From Mucilaginibacter dorajii (GTDB taxonomy: Bacteria > Bacteroidota > Bacteroidia > Sphingobacteriales > Sphingobacteriaceae): 64,000 nt of DNA. The DNA lies in contig NZ_JANTYS010000001.1 in assembly GCF_024808255.1 (NCBI RefSeq), forward strand, positions 310,001 through 374,000. Direction: 5' to 3'. The position numbers and the translations under genes were made by a program. The notes beneath the pieces are model-generated. The model made no database searches. It saw only the letters and a list, made by a program, of their open reading frames with translations, and was not told the DNA's origin. This document shows positions 29,692 to 38,581 of this stretch, in pieces (position 1 is the stretch's first letter; every line of letters starts with the position of its first letter).

Positions 29692-29725
29692 GCACCTCCC
29701 AGTGAGTGGTAGGGAGGTGCATTTT
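29692..29725 (+). terminator. Strong intrinsic terminator
   Basis: GCACCTCCC (29692-29700) pairs perfectly with GGGAGGTGC (29712-29720) and is followed by ATTTTT. It ends either the susC-susD-protease transcript or a small transcript carrying the 43-codon frame. The 230 bp before that frame hold only a 40-codon frame of doubtful value. Confidence 0.85.
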
Positions 29726-29874
29726 TAGGCACTTCTTTTGACCCATAGCCTCATGCCTCGGGCAGTTTACCTTGGAACCCAACTATAGAATTAAAATACG
29801 GAGCTAAATACAAAACGGACCTAATATTTCCCGCTGGAGACCTCCTGAAAGCAGGTGGGCACAGCTGCCTAATT

Positions 29875-30252
29875 TCATACCTGGGCGAGGAATGGGTTTC
29901 GTTTGCCTTCCCTCTCATAATTCCAAGGAGCAGGCAAATAAGCAGGGCACCAATGCCCACTTAATGGCACCAAAGTTGGGCTCGCTTTGAAATCGTGATT
30001 AAAGGCACAGCGTCATTTTAATTTGGTCGCAAGGTCGCCTGTCTTCATCGCTGTTGAAATACACTCTCCACCTCTGAAATGGGCTGCTCCGGCCATATTA
30101 TTGGTATTCCAACCCGAGCTGGGTTTGCTTTCATCATAACTATGATTCAAACGCATGGTTGGGCCACCTGCCTTTTCGGGATTTAGATTTTCCCAGGTTG
30201 AGGTTTTCTCCCATTTTTTACATCCCCCAAGGCCAATACCTGGAAAAACCAT
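29875..30252 (-). pseudogene. Decayed copy of the epimerase C-terminal domain
   Basis: The minus strand encodes a diverged copy of the last about 115 residues of the protein at 47578-49002: NLNPEK, MRLNHSYDE, AAHFRGGECIS and KTGDLATKLK match. At the equivalent of a conserved Trp the codon is TGA. Reading through gives RCAFNHDFKASPTLV and GHWCPAY where the parent has GHWCPDC, then EGKRNPFLAQV. The in-frame stop and the lost cysteine mark a pseudogene. Upstream of KKWEKT (about 30220) no homology is visible, so the N-terminal Rossmann part is absent. Confidence 0.8.
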
Positions 30253-30372
30253 TTTGATTGCCCCCTCTTCGCCAATTTCGTCCGCATTCCTAACTACTTG
30301 GTTACTTTGATATCAAGTGGTCAAAGTTAAATAGGCCGAGCGGGGGCAATAGGTTATGGTTTATCCAAGCAT

Positions 30373-30730
30373 GCCGATACTGCGCATACCGGGCATCGAG
30401 ATCGAGGCCGTTGCCAAAGCAATGAACCCTGTCCTGCAAGGTTGGATCAACTATTACGGAAATTCTACAAGACTAAACTGAAAGAGTTTATGTTCAGAAT
30501 TAACGCGAAGCTGGTTAACTGGGCAACACGAAAATACAAAGGGCTAAGAACCAGTTTGACCAGAGCGATGAAATGGGTAAGTAGCCTTTGCAGGCATAAA
30601 CCTGACTTGTTCGCTCATTGGACATTTGGTGCAAAGCCTAATGGCTTACAGATAATGGGAGCCGTATGCGCTGAGAGGTGCACGTACGGTTCTGAGAGAA
30701 TCTCAGGCTGAAATGCTTGGGTTTACTTAC
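30373..30730 (+). mobile_element. 3' end of a group II intron with a broken maturase tail
   Basis: Residual maturase sequence reads MNPVLQGWINYYG in one frame. One base appears lost, and the sequence continues in the next frame as KFYKTKLKEFMFRINAKLVN and NWATRKYKGLRTSL. This is the C-terminal maturase signature of group II reverse transcriptases. Domain V (30659-30692) is a canonical 34-nt element with AGC triad: GAGCCGTA pairs with TACGGTTC. Domain VI follows with CTCAGGC/GCTTGGG pairing and a bulged A, ending in TTACTTAC at 30730. The 5' part and the RT domain are missing, so the element is dead. The sequence after 30730 is the start of repeat copy B. Confidence 0.85.
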
Positions 30731-31012
30731 TAGGGATGCTGAGGGATCCGAACTACGAGCAGGGTTCAGCAGTTTTACGGTCTTCGCGGGTAAGTGTTAA
30801 GCAACGATTTTAATACCCCAGACTAAGCACGATTGTTTGCTCGCCTTTTGTTTGTATTCAGATTACAGTAAAGGGGGTGTAACAATCAATGTGCATTTGA
30901 TCGAAGCAGGAATGTTAAATGATAAACACACATTCCTGCTTTGCAACAATCCTACCAATGATAAAATCTAAGGATAACGGCAATTTAATAATTAGGGCAT
31001 ATAAAACGGGTT
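30731..31012 (+). repeat. Intergenic direct repeat, copy B
   Basis: This is the second copy of 17200-17477, beginning TAGGGATGCTGAGGG directly after the predicted 3' end of the group II intron. In copy A the TAG is the susD stop codon, so copy B was probably once downstream of another susD. It carries an 18-bp segment missing from copy A that completes a terminator hairpin. Confidence 0.85.
30905..30943 (+). terminator. Intrinsic terminator in repeat copy B
   Basis: AGCAGGAATGT (30905-30915) pairs perfectly with ACATTCCTGCT (30930-30940), followed by TTG. In copy A only the 5' arm remains (near 17375), because the 3' arm is deleted. Confidence 0.65.
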
Positions 31013-31017
31013 ATGCT

Positions 31018-31088
31018 TCCGCCGTTTGGGAAAACAGGGTCCAAATCAGGCGGTAATCAATCTGAAAGGTTATCTGTATATTATAGGT
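31018..31088 (+). pseudogene. Sigma-factor gene fragment next to repeat copy B
   Basis: About 70 bp resemble codons 59-79 of the sigma gene at 17734. TTTGGGAAAACAG, TCCAAATCAGGCGG and AATCTGAAAGGTTATCTGTA match 17911-17972 at most positions, with frame-breaking differences. The 430 bp that separate the two segments in the first locus are deleted here. The rest, to 31188, is a short spacer before the next, convergent gene. Confidence 0.7.
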
Positions 31089-31188
31089 TTAATCAAAAGT
31101 AAATAGGATGCGCTTTATTTACTACACATAAAATTGTCGTCTCTCAAATATTGGCAAAATGTAAAAGTCAGATATGAGCCATTTTGCA

Positions 31189-33117
31189 TTAATGTAAATC
31201 ATATGTGAAAATTTGTTTATCATTCTGATAAATAAAAACCTCTTCTTCAGTTCCTCTTGTTTCATCATGAAGCCAGAGTAGTGCGTTGTTGGGAACTTTG
31301 TTAAATATAAGATATCCGGAGGTGCTTTCCTGGCGTCCTATTAATTTCCATCCCTTATTAGTCTGATAGAATAGACTATATGTTTCCCCCCTTCTAACGA
31401 AGTTATCATCGTTCCTTGGTGAAAATGTTATAGTTTTTGTTATGTTTCCAATTCCAATATCAAAAAGTAGTTTCTCACCTTTATTGGAAGACATGTAAAA
31501 ACTAACAGGATCATTGTCATTTATCAAGCTAAGTATTGATTGATGGAGTGAATCAATTGAATTTAAAGGGGAGATTTTTGTGGGAATTTCTTTATTCTGA
31601 CTTGTATCCTTATAAAAATGTAATTCTGCCAGTTGTATTGATTGATTTAAAGGAGCTGTGTACCTAAAATATCTATAACGTTCCCCCTTTGGCAAATTAA
31701 TGACGAATTTATTTATTGATGGTGTGTCTGCGACAATAAAGATTTGTTGCGGATGTCTAAATTTTATATCTCTAGAAGCGTCTATTTTTACCCCAACTGA
31801 TGTGCCCAAATTTTGTTTAAGTGTAGTCATAAAAGGATATTTTCGACTAACGTGAATTTTCTGAAATGAAGTTGTGTCGGGCACTAAATAATGAGGCGCT
31901 CCGGCCTTTAGTATAAATGGAAAATTGATAGGCGTGTTTTTAGCCTCATCAGCTATCACCTGATAAATTATATTTTCCTCCAGGTTTTTAAATGTCACCC
32001 TTTCTTCCTGTACTTCTCCTATATCAATAGCTTTCCAGTTCAGTCCGTCAAAAACGCCCAAATAGACATATTTTTCTTTACTACCGTTGACAGGTATGGT
32101 AACTTCATTTTTAAAATACTGTTCAGAAACATCTTTCAAATAGGGATCCCTGAAAACGACAGGTATATTTTTATCATTATATATACCTTTATATCGTTCT
32201 TCATTAGAACCAAAGGTTTCACGATAAATCTTGCCTTTCTTTCTCTGATCGAATTTATTTCGAACGATTTCGTCCTCATTGTATAAAAAAGGAACAGCCT
32301 TTTTAGTAGTGTCAACAATAACGTTCCAGAAATGTTGACTTTTGTAAGCGGGAGAAAGGAGGTATTTATCTACAGCCACAGGAATGCCTAATGATCTCAT
32401 TACATATAAGCTAATGTCACAGGTTTCCCTGCATCTACCGGACCTGGTTTTATATAAAAATATGGCTCCCAGATTAGGGTAATCCATATCTTGGGTTTTT
32501 GTGAAACCTTCTTTTTTTAATTGTTTGGCCACGATCCTTGCGGCCTCGATCACATCATTCCCTTTGTAAGCTGAGTCCAATATCTTGCTATATTTATTAA
32601 AATAAAGGGCTCTCCAATTTTCCAGAGGCTCATTACCAACTCTATAAGGGAGTATATATTCACAAAAATCATTAAAAGAATAATTTTTAGACCACTTTCT
32701 GGAGCGCCATACTTTGAAAGAAAAATCGATATTTTCAATTAAATATTGAGCTTTTATTACTTTAGCATCATATATAAGAGGCATCCTATCTTTAAGGGAC
32801 TCGTTCCAGGCGGCGACTGTGCTGTCAGTGAATCGTCCACCAATCGGCAAGGCCGCAGCTGTTTTTCTGATGGTGTCAATCAATGGACTATTAACACTGT
32901 AATAATGGGGCATATTAATAATCAGATATTTTGCAGCTTGTAGCTTTTGTTCGTCTTTATCCTCATTTTCATAATGTTTGATCATTTTCACCAGTTCTTC
33001 CCGGTTTTCTGCTGCAAAACTAAACGCTTGATCTAAATCATTATTTGTTTTGCAACACGGGATACTAATTACAAAGAGACCGATTCCTATAAATGAGAAA
33101 ATGTTTTTTATTTTCAT
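31189..33117 (-). CDS. Transglutaminase-like lipoprotein of the peptide locus
   Basis: This 642-residue lipoprotein has a signal ending FVISIPCC, followed by KTNND. The central region (residues about 215-290) has a transglutaminase-like core. Cys229 sits in SGRCRETCD before a helix SLYVMRSLGIPVAVDK, and His262 in SQHFWNVIVD gives the second catalytic residue. The C-terminal half is beta-rich and includes a galactose-binding or discoidin-like segment (FRYTAPLNQSIQLAELHFY). Members may cross-link, deamidate or hydrolyse peptide amides. It is the last gene of the minus-strand peptide cluster, 143 bp after the propeller gene, and its product could process the secreted peptides. The enzymatic activity is an inference. 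Confidence 0.7.
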   Translation of the reverse strand: MKIKNIFSFIGIGLFVISIPCCKTNNDLDQAFSFAAENREELVKMIKHYENEDKDEQKLQAAKYLIINMPHYYSVNSPLIDTIRKTAAALPIGGRFTDSTVAAWNESLKDRMPLIYDAKVIKAQYLIENIDFSFKVWRSRKWSKNYSFNDFCEYILPYRVGNEPLENWRALYFNKYSKILDSAYKGNDVIEAARIVAKQLKKEGFTKTQDMDYPNLGAIFLYKTRSGRCRETCDISLYVMRSLGIPVAVDKYLLSPAYKSQHFWNVIVDTTKKAVPFLYNEDEIVRNKFDQRKKGKIYRETFGSNEERYKGIYNDKNIPVVFRDPYLKDVSEQYFKNEVTIPVNGSKEKYVYLGVFDGLNWKAIDIGEVQEERVTFKNLEENIIYQVIADEAKNTPINFPFILKAGAPHYLVPDTTSFQKIHVSRKYPFMTTLKQNLGTSVGVKIDASRDIKFRHPQQIFIVADTPSINKFVINLPKGERYRYFRYTAPLNQSIQLAELHFYKDTSQNKEIPTKISPLNSIDSLHQSILSLINDNDPVSFYMSSNKGEKLLFDIGIGNITKTITFSPRNDDNFVRRGETYSLFYQTNKGWKLIGRQESTSGYLIFNKVPNNALLWLHDETRGTEEEVFIYQNDKQIFTYDLH

Positions 33118-33260
33118 TTTGACTTTAATTTATAGTGTAGAGACGTTCAGAGCTAACGAATCGTTTTCTATACACGGCCTTGAAAATTGCGGAGATGATC
33201 TTTTTAATTTGTACATAGGTATATTTAATCATGAGGGCTCGTCTAATTATTTAACGAGGT

Positions 33261-34448
33261 TTATTTAGGGATTTGTTGGAAGCCAAAAGTTGTAAAATTC
33301 AATGTAGAATCACTATTAGTTCTATTCTGAATATTTAAACCCTCCTTTGATACAAATGCATTAGAAGACCAATACCTGTTTTTTTCCAATAGCTTTTCTC
33401 CTAAGTATTTAAAATCCTTATCAAATACGATCAATGAAATATTTTTAGTTGGCGGATTTTTTTGTTCGTAATTGACATTTCGTTCTTTAACCGGCAATAG
33501 CGCCAGTCTATAATACACGTCTCTATATTTATCATAAAATATTGAGCCATATGTCGGCGTTGTCATGAAATATTCACCAACTGGCTCTGAAACCGCATCT
33601 TTATATTGGTCTTCATCATATAAAGTAAAATCATTGATAAACTGACTTTCCGCTAAGACATTGACAATATTATTTTTGAACAAGTTGCTTAAGATTACTT
33701 TTTTGTGCGCAGGGAAACTATACACTGCAATATTAAATTTAGGATTATAGCAAACGGAATAAATATCATAATGTAATCCGCCGTAATTTTTGTTCTGGTA
33801 CGCATCCGGAAAACAAACTTTGCCAATGCTATCTCTTCCTGTCTTCAAATCTAAAATCATCTGAACCTTTCTGGATTCTCCGGATTTTACATCGCCAACA
33901 ACGATTGAGTTAATAAATAGCCGGTTTTCGAATAGATAAGGCTGGATGCTCGTGGAAACATAAAACCCTCTAAAGAACAGTTTATTTCCTTCGCCTTTTT
34001 CTTTGGGTAAACTATATATCCGAAGAATCTTACCTCGATCATTGATCATAGTAACTTTGGGCGTGTATGAGAATAAAAATATGGTATCCTTGTTATGGTA
34101 ATACAACCCTTGAAAAGCCTTTTTATACTTTTTTAAATCTGCACCCTGTATTTGAATCTTTTTTATGATTTTTTTTGTTTGAAAATCATTCAGATATATA
34201 GACCCTGTTTCATCATTCAGATAGGCAAAAAATCTTTGATCTCCTTGCTGAACTTCCTGCATGGAAAAGACTACTGGAGAAGTTACCGAATCCAGTTCGA
34301 ATTTTATTGAATCTTTTTTTATAAAGGAAATTTTTTGAGCCCAATGCCGGTTTATAAAAACATAGGGATTTTTGCTGCTATGGTTTTTACATGATATAAA
34401 TATCGCTATAAAAAATACAGGCGTCAGATAGTGAAAGAAAATCTTCAT
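33261..34448 (-). CDS. DUF4221-like beta-propeller lipoprotein
   Basis: This 395-residue lipoprotein has a signal ending FIAIFISCKNHSSK. The remainder is a run of beta-strand repeats rich in Tyr, Phe and Asp, as in six-bladed propeller lipoproteins of the DUF4221 type, which are frequent next to NVEALA-peptide genes in Bacteroides. I rely on general similarity (for example TGSIYLNDFQTKKIIKKIQI and GKILRIYSLPKEKGEG), not on an alignment. It lies 6 bp from the ligase-like gene, so it is part of one operon. A role as a surface binding protein for the peptide is plausible. Confidence 0.6.
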   Translation of the reverse strand: MKIFFHYLTPVFFIAIFISCKNHSSKNPYVFINRHWAQKISFIKKDSIKFELDSVTSPVVFSMQEVQQGDQRFFAYLNDETGSIYLNDFQTKKIIKKIQIQGADLKKYKKAFQGLYYHNKDTIFLFSYTPKVTMINDRGKILRIYSLPKEKGEGNKLFFRGFYVSTSIQPYLFENRLFINSIVVGDVKSGESRKVQMILDLKTGRDSIGKVCFPDAYQNKNYGGLHYDIYSVCYNPKFNIAVYSFPAHKKVILSNLFKNNIVNVLAESQFINDFTLYDEDQYKDAVSEPVGEYFMTTPTYGSIFYDKYRDVYYRLALLPVKERNVNYEQKNPPTKNISLIVFDKDFKYLGEKLLEKNRYWSSNAFVSKEGLNIQNRTNSDSTLNFTTFGFQQIPK

Positions 34449-34454
34449 TTTAAT

Positions 34455-36233
34455 TTATCTTTTTAGGTAACTATATACTTCTGTTTTCATTTCTATTGTT
34501 GCAGCCGACTCTATTTTGATCGGCATAGTCAATATTTCTCTGGCCAGTAGCTTACTTTTAATAGCTTGTTGGCTTTTGAGGTACATTTTGAACAATAGAT
34601 ATTTGGGATACATCCTGTTAGGCATCAAATCGATTGAGTTCTTAAATGCCTTTTCGCCCTCACTGTAGTTATCTAAATTAGCGTAGGCTTCGCCTAAATT
34701 ACTTGACAAAAAAGGATCGGATATATATTGTTGAGCTTGCGTTAGTATCTGGATACTTTCATTGTAATTACCTTTTAAAAGATAGCTTTTACCAAGTTCC
34801 AATAATATGACTTTTTCGTAAGGAGCATATTGTTGAGCCTTCTTATAATTATAAATAGCATCATCATAGTCTTCGTTTGCGAAAGAATCTCTTGCAGACA
34901 TTATTGAATTCTTGGCGTTCATGATATTTCGTTGCATTAAAATGGAGTAAACGCAGATAATGATCCCTACTAACCCCAAAAAAGCGCTCGACACACTATT
35001 TACTTTCAGGCAAACTTTTTGTTGACTGTGAACAGAGAGAATCAAAATGAAAAACATAAATAAGTTCCAGATCGAAACGATCTCAAAAGGGTAAGAAGAA
35101 CACGCGGTAAATAAAATAAATAGTATGCTGAAAAATGACGCTTTTATATAAGCGTTTTTTTCAGTGTGAGTAGTGTAGGATTTAATGATAACAAATAAGA
35201 GTGCCGAAAATAATGCTAATCCAATTAATCCACCCTCAGCTGTAATTTGCAAATAGTCATTTAAAACGTAATCATTTTTATCTGAAAACCTCTCCGCATC
35301 AAGTGGATTTGATTTGAAGTATTTTGCTTGATAATCTGGGAATTTATTTTGAAACTTATTAAAACCAACACCCGATAATAAATTAGATTTTACAACCAGT
35401 AACGTTGATTTCCAGATAACCATCCGGCCATCTGCCGAGTTTTTTTTATATCTGTATGAAAATAGCAACAGCACCGGAATTAATATAAAAGCGAGAACAA
35501 TTGGAATGAGCTTCTTATATTTAAAAATTGTTTTTACGAAATGGTACTTATCCTCAATGATTAATAAGCTAACGAACGCGATTGCAATAAGAGAAGTCCT
35601 GGATTGGGTAGAGGGCAATAAAACGACCACCAAAAGCAGATAAAATATTATTAGGTTTCTGATTATCTTATCCCACAATGTTTCGGTTTTATAAGAACAA
35701 TACCAATGGAAGAAATAGACGAAACAACTGCCCAAATAAATAGACAATACACCTGGATTATTAAATGATCCTGTTAATGTTTGAATACTTTTATTGAACA
35801 TCATATCATAAAATTGAATGAATACCACTATGATTTCTACAATTGATGTCAATAGCAGCATAAGCGACAGGGAAAAAAGTATACCTGCCTTATTTTGCTG
35901 ACAAATAATTAATTGCCTGGCAACCAGATAAAGTAAAGCCGAGAGGATAATTGAGGTTTGATAATTATTGTATAATCGACTGTGCCACAATTCATTGATG
36001 GATAGGTAGCCAACGAAAACAAGAACAAGGATATCAATAAGGTTCAAAATTATTTGTTTGTTCAATAATAATCTGATAAAAAGGACTATGCATAGGATAC
36101 TACTGGATAAATTAAAGTAAATAACTTTATCATCCAGCTCGTTGTAACCAACAACATAATTATTGAAAAACACCGTACAAAAAACAACGCCAAACCCTAA
36201 AACACAAATTGTCGTCCAAAATTTGCTCATCAA
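34455..36233 (-). CDS. Wzy/O-antigen-ligase-like membrane protein with C-terminal TPRs
   Basis: This 592-residue protein has about twelve membrane helices in residues 1-430. A large periplasmic loop holds the Wzy_C signature GRMVIWKSTLLVVKSNLLSG and LNDYLQITAEGGLIGLALF. Residues about 440-590 form three TPR-like repeats (DYDDAIYNYKKAQQYAPYEK, NYNESIQILTQAQQY, NYSEGEKAFKNSIDLMPNRM). Wzy_C proteins join or transfer lipid-linked glycans. Some are protein O-oligosaccharyltransferases, and a TPR-bearing form suggests a protein substrate. No glycosyltransferase genes lie nearby, so it may act on the adjacent peptides or receptor with glycans made elsewhere. That use is an inference. The membrane and TPR calls are firm. 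Confidence 0.75.
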   Translation of the reverse strand: MMSKFWTTICVLGFGVVFCTVFFNNYVVGYNELDDKVIYFNLSSSILCIVLFIRLLLNKQIILNLIDILVLVFVGYLSINELWHSRLYNNYQTSIILSALLYLVARQLIICQQNKAGILFSLSLMLLLTSIVEIIVVFIQFYDMMFNKSIQTLTGSFNNPGVLSIYLGSCFVYFFHWYCSYKTETLWDKIIRNLIIFYLLLVVVLLPSTQSRTSLIAIAFVSLLIIEDKYHFVKTIFKYKKLIPIVLAFILIPVLLLFSYRYKKNSADGRMVIWKSTLLVVKSNLLSGVGFNKFQNKFPDYQAKYFKSNPLDAERFSDKNDYVLNDYLQITAEGGLIGLALFSALLFVIIKSYTTHTEKNAYIKASFFSILFILFTACSSYPFEIVSIWNLFMFFILILSVHSQQKVCLKVNSVSSAFLGLVGIIICVYSILMQRNIMNAKNSIMSARDSFANEDYDDAIYNYKKAQQYAPYEKVILLELGKSYLLKGNYNESIQILTQAQQYISDPFLSSNLGEAYANLDNYSEGEKAFKNSIDLMPNRMYPKYLLFKMYLKSQQAIKSKLLAREILTMPIKIESAATIEMKTEVYSYLKR

Positions 36234-36259
36234 TTTAAAAGCTTAATAAATATTATATG

Positions 36260-38581
36260 TTAATTAGCTGTGTGTAAATCTGAATTCTGAATACTTTTTT
36301 CCTTGTTAAAGGTTCGATTTCCATTGTTCCTGCCTTTTAGAGAAATCCTGAAATTGATTATTGCGATGCTGTTTGTCCTTAAACCGTCTTTCCTGTAAAT
36401 TAATTCGGGACTGTTGATTATATAATAAGATCTATAACCATTTATCAAATTGGGGTTAGTTAAGGTAAGGCTGAGGGAGGCTGGTAATCTTTTACTGATG
36501 TCAAAATAATAACCATAATTAATATCCGCCTTGATGTAACCTAAACTTTGTTCTTTTCCCTGTGGTAGCAAATTGGGAGAATATTTAGTTAAGTTAATAC
36601 CCACCATGCTTTTTTTATTTATTTGATAATAAAGTCTTTCGGATAGATATCCGCTCCATTGATTTATTGAATTTAAACCTGTTTTTTCGTATAAATAGCT
36701 TAGACTACTGTTATGCGAAACCCTGATTTTTTTAAAAAGTTGAAAATCAGCACTTATACCCAATGTGTATCCATGATAAGTGTCCACATTAATTGGCGTG
36801 GATTGGACTACGTTATTTGAATCTACTGAAGATATTTCACGCAGTAATCCTGTTATATCCACATATCGAAAGTTGATACCAATCCTTGCGAAATGATAGT
36901 TGCCATAATAGGCGAGTCCCCAATTATTGGTTAATTCGTTTTTAAGATTTTGATTTCCTGAAACAACTTCATATGAATCGGTAGCTGCGCCAACCGGGGT
37001 GTATTGATATAACCCTGGCCTCGTCAATGTTCTGCCGTAAGTAAGAAGAAATACATTGCTTCGATTTAAATTATAGGTTAAGGAGATATTGGGTATGAAG
37101 CTTAAAAAATCCTGAATTATCGCGTTAGGCAAGATGAAATTGTTGTGATTGTAGTCTAGCTTTATGGCAGTATGAATAACAAATGTCTTAATTATCAAAT
37201 CCGCATCGACATACGTCGTATTGACGATCTGGGTCATCTTAAAGGGAGTAAAAGTGTTAGTGCTGTCTGTTTTTAAGGTGATTTCATTACTGTTGTTCCG
37301 TGCTATTAATTTACTGCCAAGCGTATATTTGAATTTTTTATCTGCATTTTGCTGAAGAATAGCTTCAACGGTTTCTTCACTAATCTGACCAGAATTGGCA
37401 TAATGCTGATTACTTAAACCAATAATGTCACCTTGGGTAGTTAGAAAATAGGATTGCTTGGGATTGGAGTGGACGAAATTTGTTAATAAATAAAACACAT
37501 TTCCGTCTTTGACTGACTTTTTAGTGTAGTTCAAACTTACATTTACTGCGTAATTTGAATTGTCTTGACTAAAACTACTCTTACCTGAAAGATAGGTGTC
37601 TTTAACCCTAACCAGATTAGAAGCTATTTGATCTGTATTGATCTTTGAGGGGGACAAGCTTAATTGCAAATCAAAACTGTTTAGGTTATTTAAGTTATAG
37701 AATGCAGATAAGTAGATATCGCCGTTATATTTCGTTGACTCTGATTTGGACTTTGATTGCAGTTCGCTGCTATCCTGCAAATTATTTATTGATGCAGTAC
37801 TTGTATTCTTACCAATGCTCTGATTATAGTTTATGGAAGCATCAAATCCATATTTTTTATGCCAATAGGTCATACTTGCTCTGGATGATGCACTCAAGGC
37901 ACTCGCGTTTGCTTCTACACTTCCGTTAAACCCAAGAAAATAATCCCTTTTCAATATGATATTTAATATTTTTCCCCCGTTACCCCTCGCTGTTGGTACA
38001 AGTGTTAATTCTACTTTGGCTATCGCCTGCGGAGGGAGGGTTTTCAAACCATTAAGTGTGCTATATATAGCATTAGTCCGCCCATCGATGAGTATTGATA
38101 TAGGCTCATTCATCATCTTAAGCTGGTTATCATCAACCTGTAAAAAGGGTAAATGGTCAAGAATTTCAACCGTGTTCAGATAGTCTGCATTAGGTATCTG
38201 TGAAATGTCATACTCCATTTTATTGCCAATAATTTTAAACGGGCTATAATTTGATTTAATCGTAACGGTTTTCAATTGTTGAACAGCCTGCTTTAATAAA
38301 ATTGGGTTACCAAGTGAGTTTAACGGAAAAATTTGCTTAATAAACCCAATAGCAGATACGGATACAAAATTGCCAGTGTCTTTAGGTGTTTGAATTGAAA
38401 ATTTCCCCTTAGTATTTGTTGAACCTTGTTGTAAAATACGATTGGATTTATTATTGATAACAACGATGGTAGCACCAGCTACCGGTGAATGCGCTATTGA
38501 TTCCAGCACGGTAATTTCTTGTGAATAGCCATTCAGGCAAAAGAACAAAACGATGAGAAATGTGAAACTCCAGTTTTTCAT
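36260..38581 (-). CDS. Outer-membrane beta-barrel receptor of the peptide locus
   Basis: This 773-residue protein has a signal peptide (VLFFCLNGYSQ), a carboxypeptidase-like regulatory domain (about 22-105), a plug-like region (about 110-210) and a long barrel. The plug region contains DHLPFLQVDDNQLKMMNEPI and ISILIDGR. The barrel matches the outer-membrane beta-barrel family found in Bacteroidota peptide and cytokine-like receptors (NVFLLTYGRTLTRPGLYQY). It shares a 4-bp ATGA overlap with the thioredoxin-like gene, so the two are translationally coupled. The cluster has no SusD partner. It may export or take up the small peptides. Confidence 0.8.
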   Translation of the reverse strand: MKNWSFTFLIVLFFCLNGYSQEITVLESIAHSPVAGATIVVINNKSNRILQQGSTNTKGKFSIQTPKDTGNFVSVSAIGFIKQIFPLNSLGNPILLKQAVQQLKTVTIKSNYSPFKIIGNKMEYDISQIPNADYLNTVEILDHLPFLQVDDNQLKMMNEPISILIDGRTNAIYSTLNGLKTLPPQAIAKVELTLVPTARGNGGKILNIILKRDYFLGFNGSVEANASALSASSRASMTYWHKKYGFDASINYNQSIGKNTSTASINNLQDSSELQSKSKSESTKYNGDIYLSAFYNLNNLNSFDLQLSLSPSKINTDQIASNLVRVKDTYLSGKSSFSQDNSNYAVNVSLNYTKKSVKDGNVFYLLTNFVHSNPKQSYFLTTQGDIIGLSNQHYANSGQISEETVEAILQQNADKKFKYTLGSKLIARNNSNEITLKTDSTNTFTPFKMTQIVNTTYVDADLIIKTFVIHTAIKLDYNHNNFILPNAIIQDFLSFIPNISLTYNLNRSNVFLLTYGRTLTRPGLYQYTPVGAATDSYEVVSGNQNLKNELTNNWGLAYYGNYHFARIGINFRYVDITGLLREISSVDSNNVVQSTPINVDTYHGYTLGISADFQLFKKIRVSHNSSLSYLYEKTGLNSINQWSGYLSERLYYQINKKSMVGINLTKYSPNLLPQGKEQSLGYIKADINYGYYFDISKRLPASLSLTLTNPNLINGYRSYYIINSPELIYRKDGLRTNSIAIINFRISLKGRNNGNRTFNKEKSIQNSDLHTAN

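Noticed and set aside
33238..33258. CTCGT/ACGAG hairpin after the propeller gene
   Set aside because: Only 5 bp of stem, no T-run; not convincing as a terminator.
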